Origin: Piper betle
Lineage: Eukaryota; Streptophyta; Magnoliopsida; Piperales; Piperaceae
Assembly: GCA_033002965.1 (NCBI GenBank)
Contig: JAURVB010014879.1
Coordinates: 1-64,000, forward strand
DNA length: 64,000 bases
Direction: 5' to 3'
Positions 60,853 through 64,000 of the stretch are shown here, piece by piece. The translations under genes and the position numbers were made by a program. Under the pieces are notes generated by a model that did not search any database, was not told where the DNA came from, and was given only the letters and a program-made list of their open reading frames with translations. Within the stretch, counting starts at the first letter, position 1. Every line of letters begins with the position of its first letter.

Positions 60853-61075
60853 TTGGAAGAAAGCTCTGTGGTGTCTGACGTACATGTAAAATGCATCTTG
60901 TCAGACTTGTTTCATTATCTCTATGAAACCATGAAAGAAATGTGTAAACAAACCTTAGATGTTGTACAAGTCACTTTTGGTGCATCCAGATTACTGGGTC
61001 AAGACTCAAAACGGTCATCATTGGGTTATGTATTTTATTTTGGGATGAATATCTCTTAGGCACTTATTGTATAAA

Positions 61076-61268
61076 GTTGACTTGGATACGTTTTTTTTTT
61101 GACTTGGATTTTAACATAATTAAGTTGAATCGGCTCAATTGGACTAGTTCAGATTGATTTTATAAAAATTGACTTGGATACACTTTTTTTCTTTTTGACT
61201 TGGATTTTAACGTAATTGAGTTGAATCGGCTTGGTTGGACTTGTTCTGACCGATTTTTATAAAAATGG
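61076..61268 (+). repeat. Tandem repeat downstream of the ARM gene
   Basis: Two units of about 95 bases, each starting GTTGACTTGGATAC or TTGACTTGGATAC and containing GACTTGGATTTTAACxTAAT and GTTGAATCGGCT, lie side by side just past the ARM gene's 3' region. Confidence 0.8.
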
Positions 61269-62204
61269 TATCAATAATCAGCTTTAGAGGACTTAATCTT
61301 AGCACTTTCACTAGCTTAATCCAAGCTATTGATTAGAAGAGAGCATAATAAGTATGAAATATTGACCCATAGAACAAACATAACCACTTGAGGTGTTAAA
61401 AAGACGGAATGCTCGAGGGAATCTAATGTGCATCTAAAATACATATGATCACACCAAAAATATGCATAGACTCCTACAGTTTGGTTCGTGTAAATATAAT
61501 ATCCTAAATAAATCCAAATTATAAAAAACTTATAAATTTTTAAAAAAATTTAGTAGAGTTGCCCCTATAACTAGAACGGGAAATTTTTTTTACAAACTTG
61601 TATAATTTTATAATTTATAAAGCTACACACAGACATTCATATTTCACGCATTTCACACAAAGAAGCGATGCAGAGGTGTTCCACCTAGTTTACATCACCT
61701 TCACATGGGATTTACAACACAATTTACATTCTTTATAGTGTTGGTTTAATGTGTCCTAACTCGGTAACCAGTTATGAAATTAATTTTGTGGTCACCTATA
61801 TATTAAAAAAATGGACAATCATAAAATTAATTTTGTGGTTCTAATAACATTTAAATTTACGTTGATGAATTCTGAAATACATCAGAAGCAAAACACACAT
61901 GAGATCCATTTCATTTAACTCTCTTCCACATGATGAATACAAGTACAAACTTATAAGGTACAAATTTATCAAGTTTGATTAAACCAATAACAATTAATGG
62001 AAACAAGTTACAAATCATAGTCGTTTTGCATCACTGCTTTGAGATTCGTCATCACTATACCGTCGCCCCCGAATAGACTCAACGACTCCACTTAGAGATG
62101 AAATATTTTTTTGCCTACATATTTAAAAACAAAATATGAAAAATAATCACATAAAATATGTATAACAAAGATCAAAACAAGGGTTGTGTTAGGCAACATT
62201 ATTA
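61269..62204. other. AT-rich spacer
   Basis: Nothing recognised between the tandem repeat and the transposase remnant. Confidence 0.4.
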
Positions 62205-64000
62205 ATTTTCTATAATTCCAGGGCAAGTGCGCTTATCATGCCCAACTCCTCGTTTATTGCAACCATGGCATAGCCTACCTTTTACCATATGGTCCAGTGC
62301 AAATTCTTTACCAGTCTTCCACCTTTTACCATTTCCTTTTGTCTTTGATTATACTGGTGGATGTACTTGTATTCCATGATGTGGATCATCTACTACATCT
62401 TCTATCAATTTTTCTATCTCCAAAAGTTTTTGCTTGGTGAGGTCAAATTTCTTAGATGATGAATATGTTTTTTTTGCCCATCAATTAAATATACAGTGCA
62501 ATTCTCCCCAATTAGAGAATAAAGTTTTGTTGCAATCAGCACGAAGTTCTACTCCATCACCATAAAAAATAACTTCCTTTACTATTTCAATTGTTCATCT
62601 CTTCATGATAAAGAGTTGAGGAAAAATATCACTCTCATTTAATCTTAGAACATACTGCAAATACTTATATGGAACACACACAACCAACTCTTTATTATTT
62701 CTAGAACATGTTACATCATACTATTTAACATCGTCCCCATCTAATTTCTTATGAGATGAGCAACAAACTAAACTATATTGTAGTTCTTCTTGAAACTTAA
62801 AAAAATATTTTTCGAGTATAAACCTTTGTTATCTTACATTTTATTTTGAATGGAGTGACCAATTTGAGGCTTTTATATGAGTTTTCATAAGATTTTTTTG
62901 CCTTGTTCAATCACTGTCCTTTGATAGCTCTATCAAATCTATGTATCAACTCAATAAAGCTATTGTTTTATTTTCACATATCTTGAGAAAAATGAGTTTT
63001 GAGATCTACTTTGTTGCGAACATCTTATACCAGCCAAAAATATACCTTTGCTACACAGGTACCCACACATGACAAATTGCATATATGGATTTCAACCACT
63101 CATTTTCCTCCACACAATTGTCTTTCATTATTTCATTCCTTGTGATTTAAAATCTTCTATGTTTTTGGCACAATAAATTAAACTATAGAATGACTCATAA
63201 AATTCCCTTCTGTGAGTAATTGTACCTAATTTTTCACTCTTCTTTTTAAGGATATGTCAAAAGCGAAGACGATGATATGTTGAAAGAAATGTCAATTTAA
63301 TTGCTTTATCCATTGCATGATCTTGATCAGCAACAATTACCCCTAGATGCCTTCCATCCATGCATTTCAAAAATGTTTCAAACAGCCACACAAACGACTC
63401 AGTCTTCTCTTTACACAAAACAATACATCCAAATATAATTATTTGTCTAATGGTTTACTCCGGTGAATGGTGCAAAAATAAGTGTATATTTATTTGTATC
63501 ATATGTTGTATCAAAAGTCATCACATCTGAGAAAAGCTGATTATTTTTTCTTGCAATTCCATCTGCCCAAAAACAATGTTTCAATCTACCCTCATCATCT
63601 ACTTCATAGCAATGAAAAAAGGAGTCATTCATCTCTTTCATTTGCTAAAAATGTTCCAACAATAATTGAATATCTATTTCCTTTATCTCTTCTTTATTTT
63701 TTGTCTGGACATTTTTAATATCTTTCTCTGTACAACCAATATTTTTAGCCCCACCTGCTTCAATTTCTAGTACAGATATTAGTTGAGAAGTTTTTATGTT
63801 AGCCTCTCCAAATGTGTCAATCAAATTTGGTGCACACTTGTAACATGCCTATGGGACCTGAGAAATTGAGTGTTTGATGGTGTAAGGAATGCATGACTAT
63901 GTCCTTCTTCAAATTACATGACTTTCCATGTGCCCTCTTTATTTTTAGTTACCCTAATGTATGCTTGACAATCTTCTCTAATTATAGGATGAGTTCTTTT
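62205..64000 (-). pseudogene. FAR1/FRS-type MULE transposase remnant, continues beyond window
   Basis: On the minus strand from 64000 leftward: REDCQAYIRVTKNKEGTWKV and EEGHSHAF (C-terminal half of the FAR1 DNA-binding domain), then MKEMNDSFFHCYEVDDEGRL and WADGIARKNNQLFSDV, MTFDTTYDTNKYTLIFAPFTGVNH, WLFETFLKCM and VIVADQDHAMDKAIK (MULE transposase core with its first two acidic residues). Near 62218-62276 a C-x2-C-x6-H-x4-C knuckle (CHGCNKRGVGHDKRTC) closes the protein. Many stops and frameshifts separate these blocks, so it is not functional. FRS/FAR1 genes are domesticated relatives of Mutator-like transposases; this copy could be a dead transposon or a dead FRS gene. The 5' part lies outside the window. 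Confidence 0.78.

Noticed and set aside
1..64000. CRISPR arrays, bacterial operons, organellar DNA inserts
   Set aside because: No regularly spaced direct repeats, prokaryotic gene arrangement or plastid/mitochondrial gene sequence was seen.

Overview
The window is nuclear DNA of a flowering plant. The genes have spliceosomal introns with GT/AG borders, and the spacers are AT-rich and full of decayed transposons. The first exons of the F-box and LPCAT genes are much richer in GC than the rest of the gene, which hints at a monocot; this is an inference and the species cannot be named from the sequence. No prokaryotic, organellar or CRISPR signal was seen.

Layout, left to right: a broken copy (243-575) and an intact copy (5558-5905) of a small secreted proline-rich/eight-cysteine protein, about 5 kb apart, with a decayed hAT transposon (2540-4179) between them; a seven-exon RING-H2 ubiquitin ligase of the BIG BROTHER family (9792-13656); a 666-bp GC-rich near-palindrome set in TA repeats (16989-17654); an F-box/PP2-A13-type gene with two reading-frame breaks (23495-25064); a divergent but structurally coherent U1 snRNA gene with its own USE/TATA promoter (27582-27746); an eight-exon MBOAT lysophospholipid acyltransferase (32710-36274); LTR-retrotransposon remnants (36775-38091 and about 41310-44505); a BAG-domain co-chaperone (45934-47157); a 122-bp hairpin element (47952-48073); a ten-exon CRR1-like gene on the minus strand with three lesions (52609-54588); a GC-rich minisatellite-like block (55108-55600); an armadillo-repeat protein (59178-60852) with two one-base breaks near its C-terminus; and a decayed FAR1/MULE-type transposase on the minus strand (62205-64000, running off the window).

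The genes are independent eukaryotic loci, not an operon. Two (BIG BROTHER-like and the F-box protein) belong to ubiquitin-dependent protein turnover, one (BAG) to Hsp70 co-chaperoning, one (LPCAT) to phosphatidylcholine remodelling in the ER, one (U1) to splicing and one (CRR1) to assembly of the chloroplast NDH complex. The observations most worth following are the decay of CRR1 (possible NDH loss), the covarying U1 variant, the two palindromic elements, and the pattern of one-base indels that break otherwise well-conserved genes.
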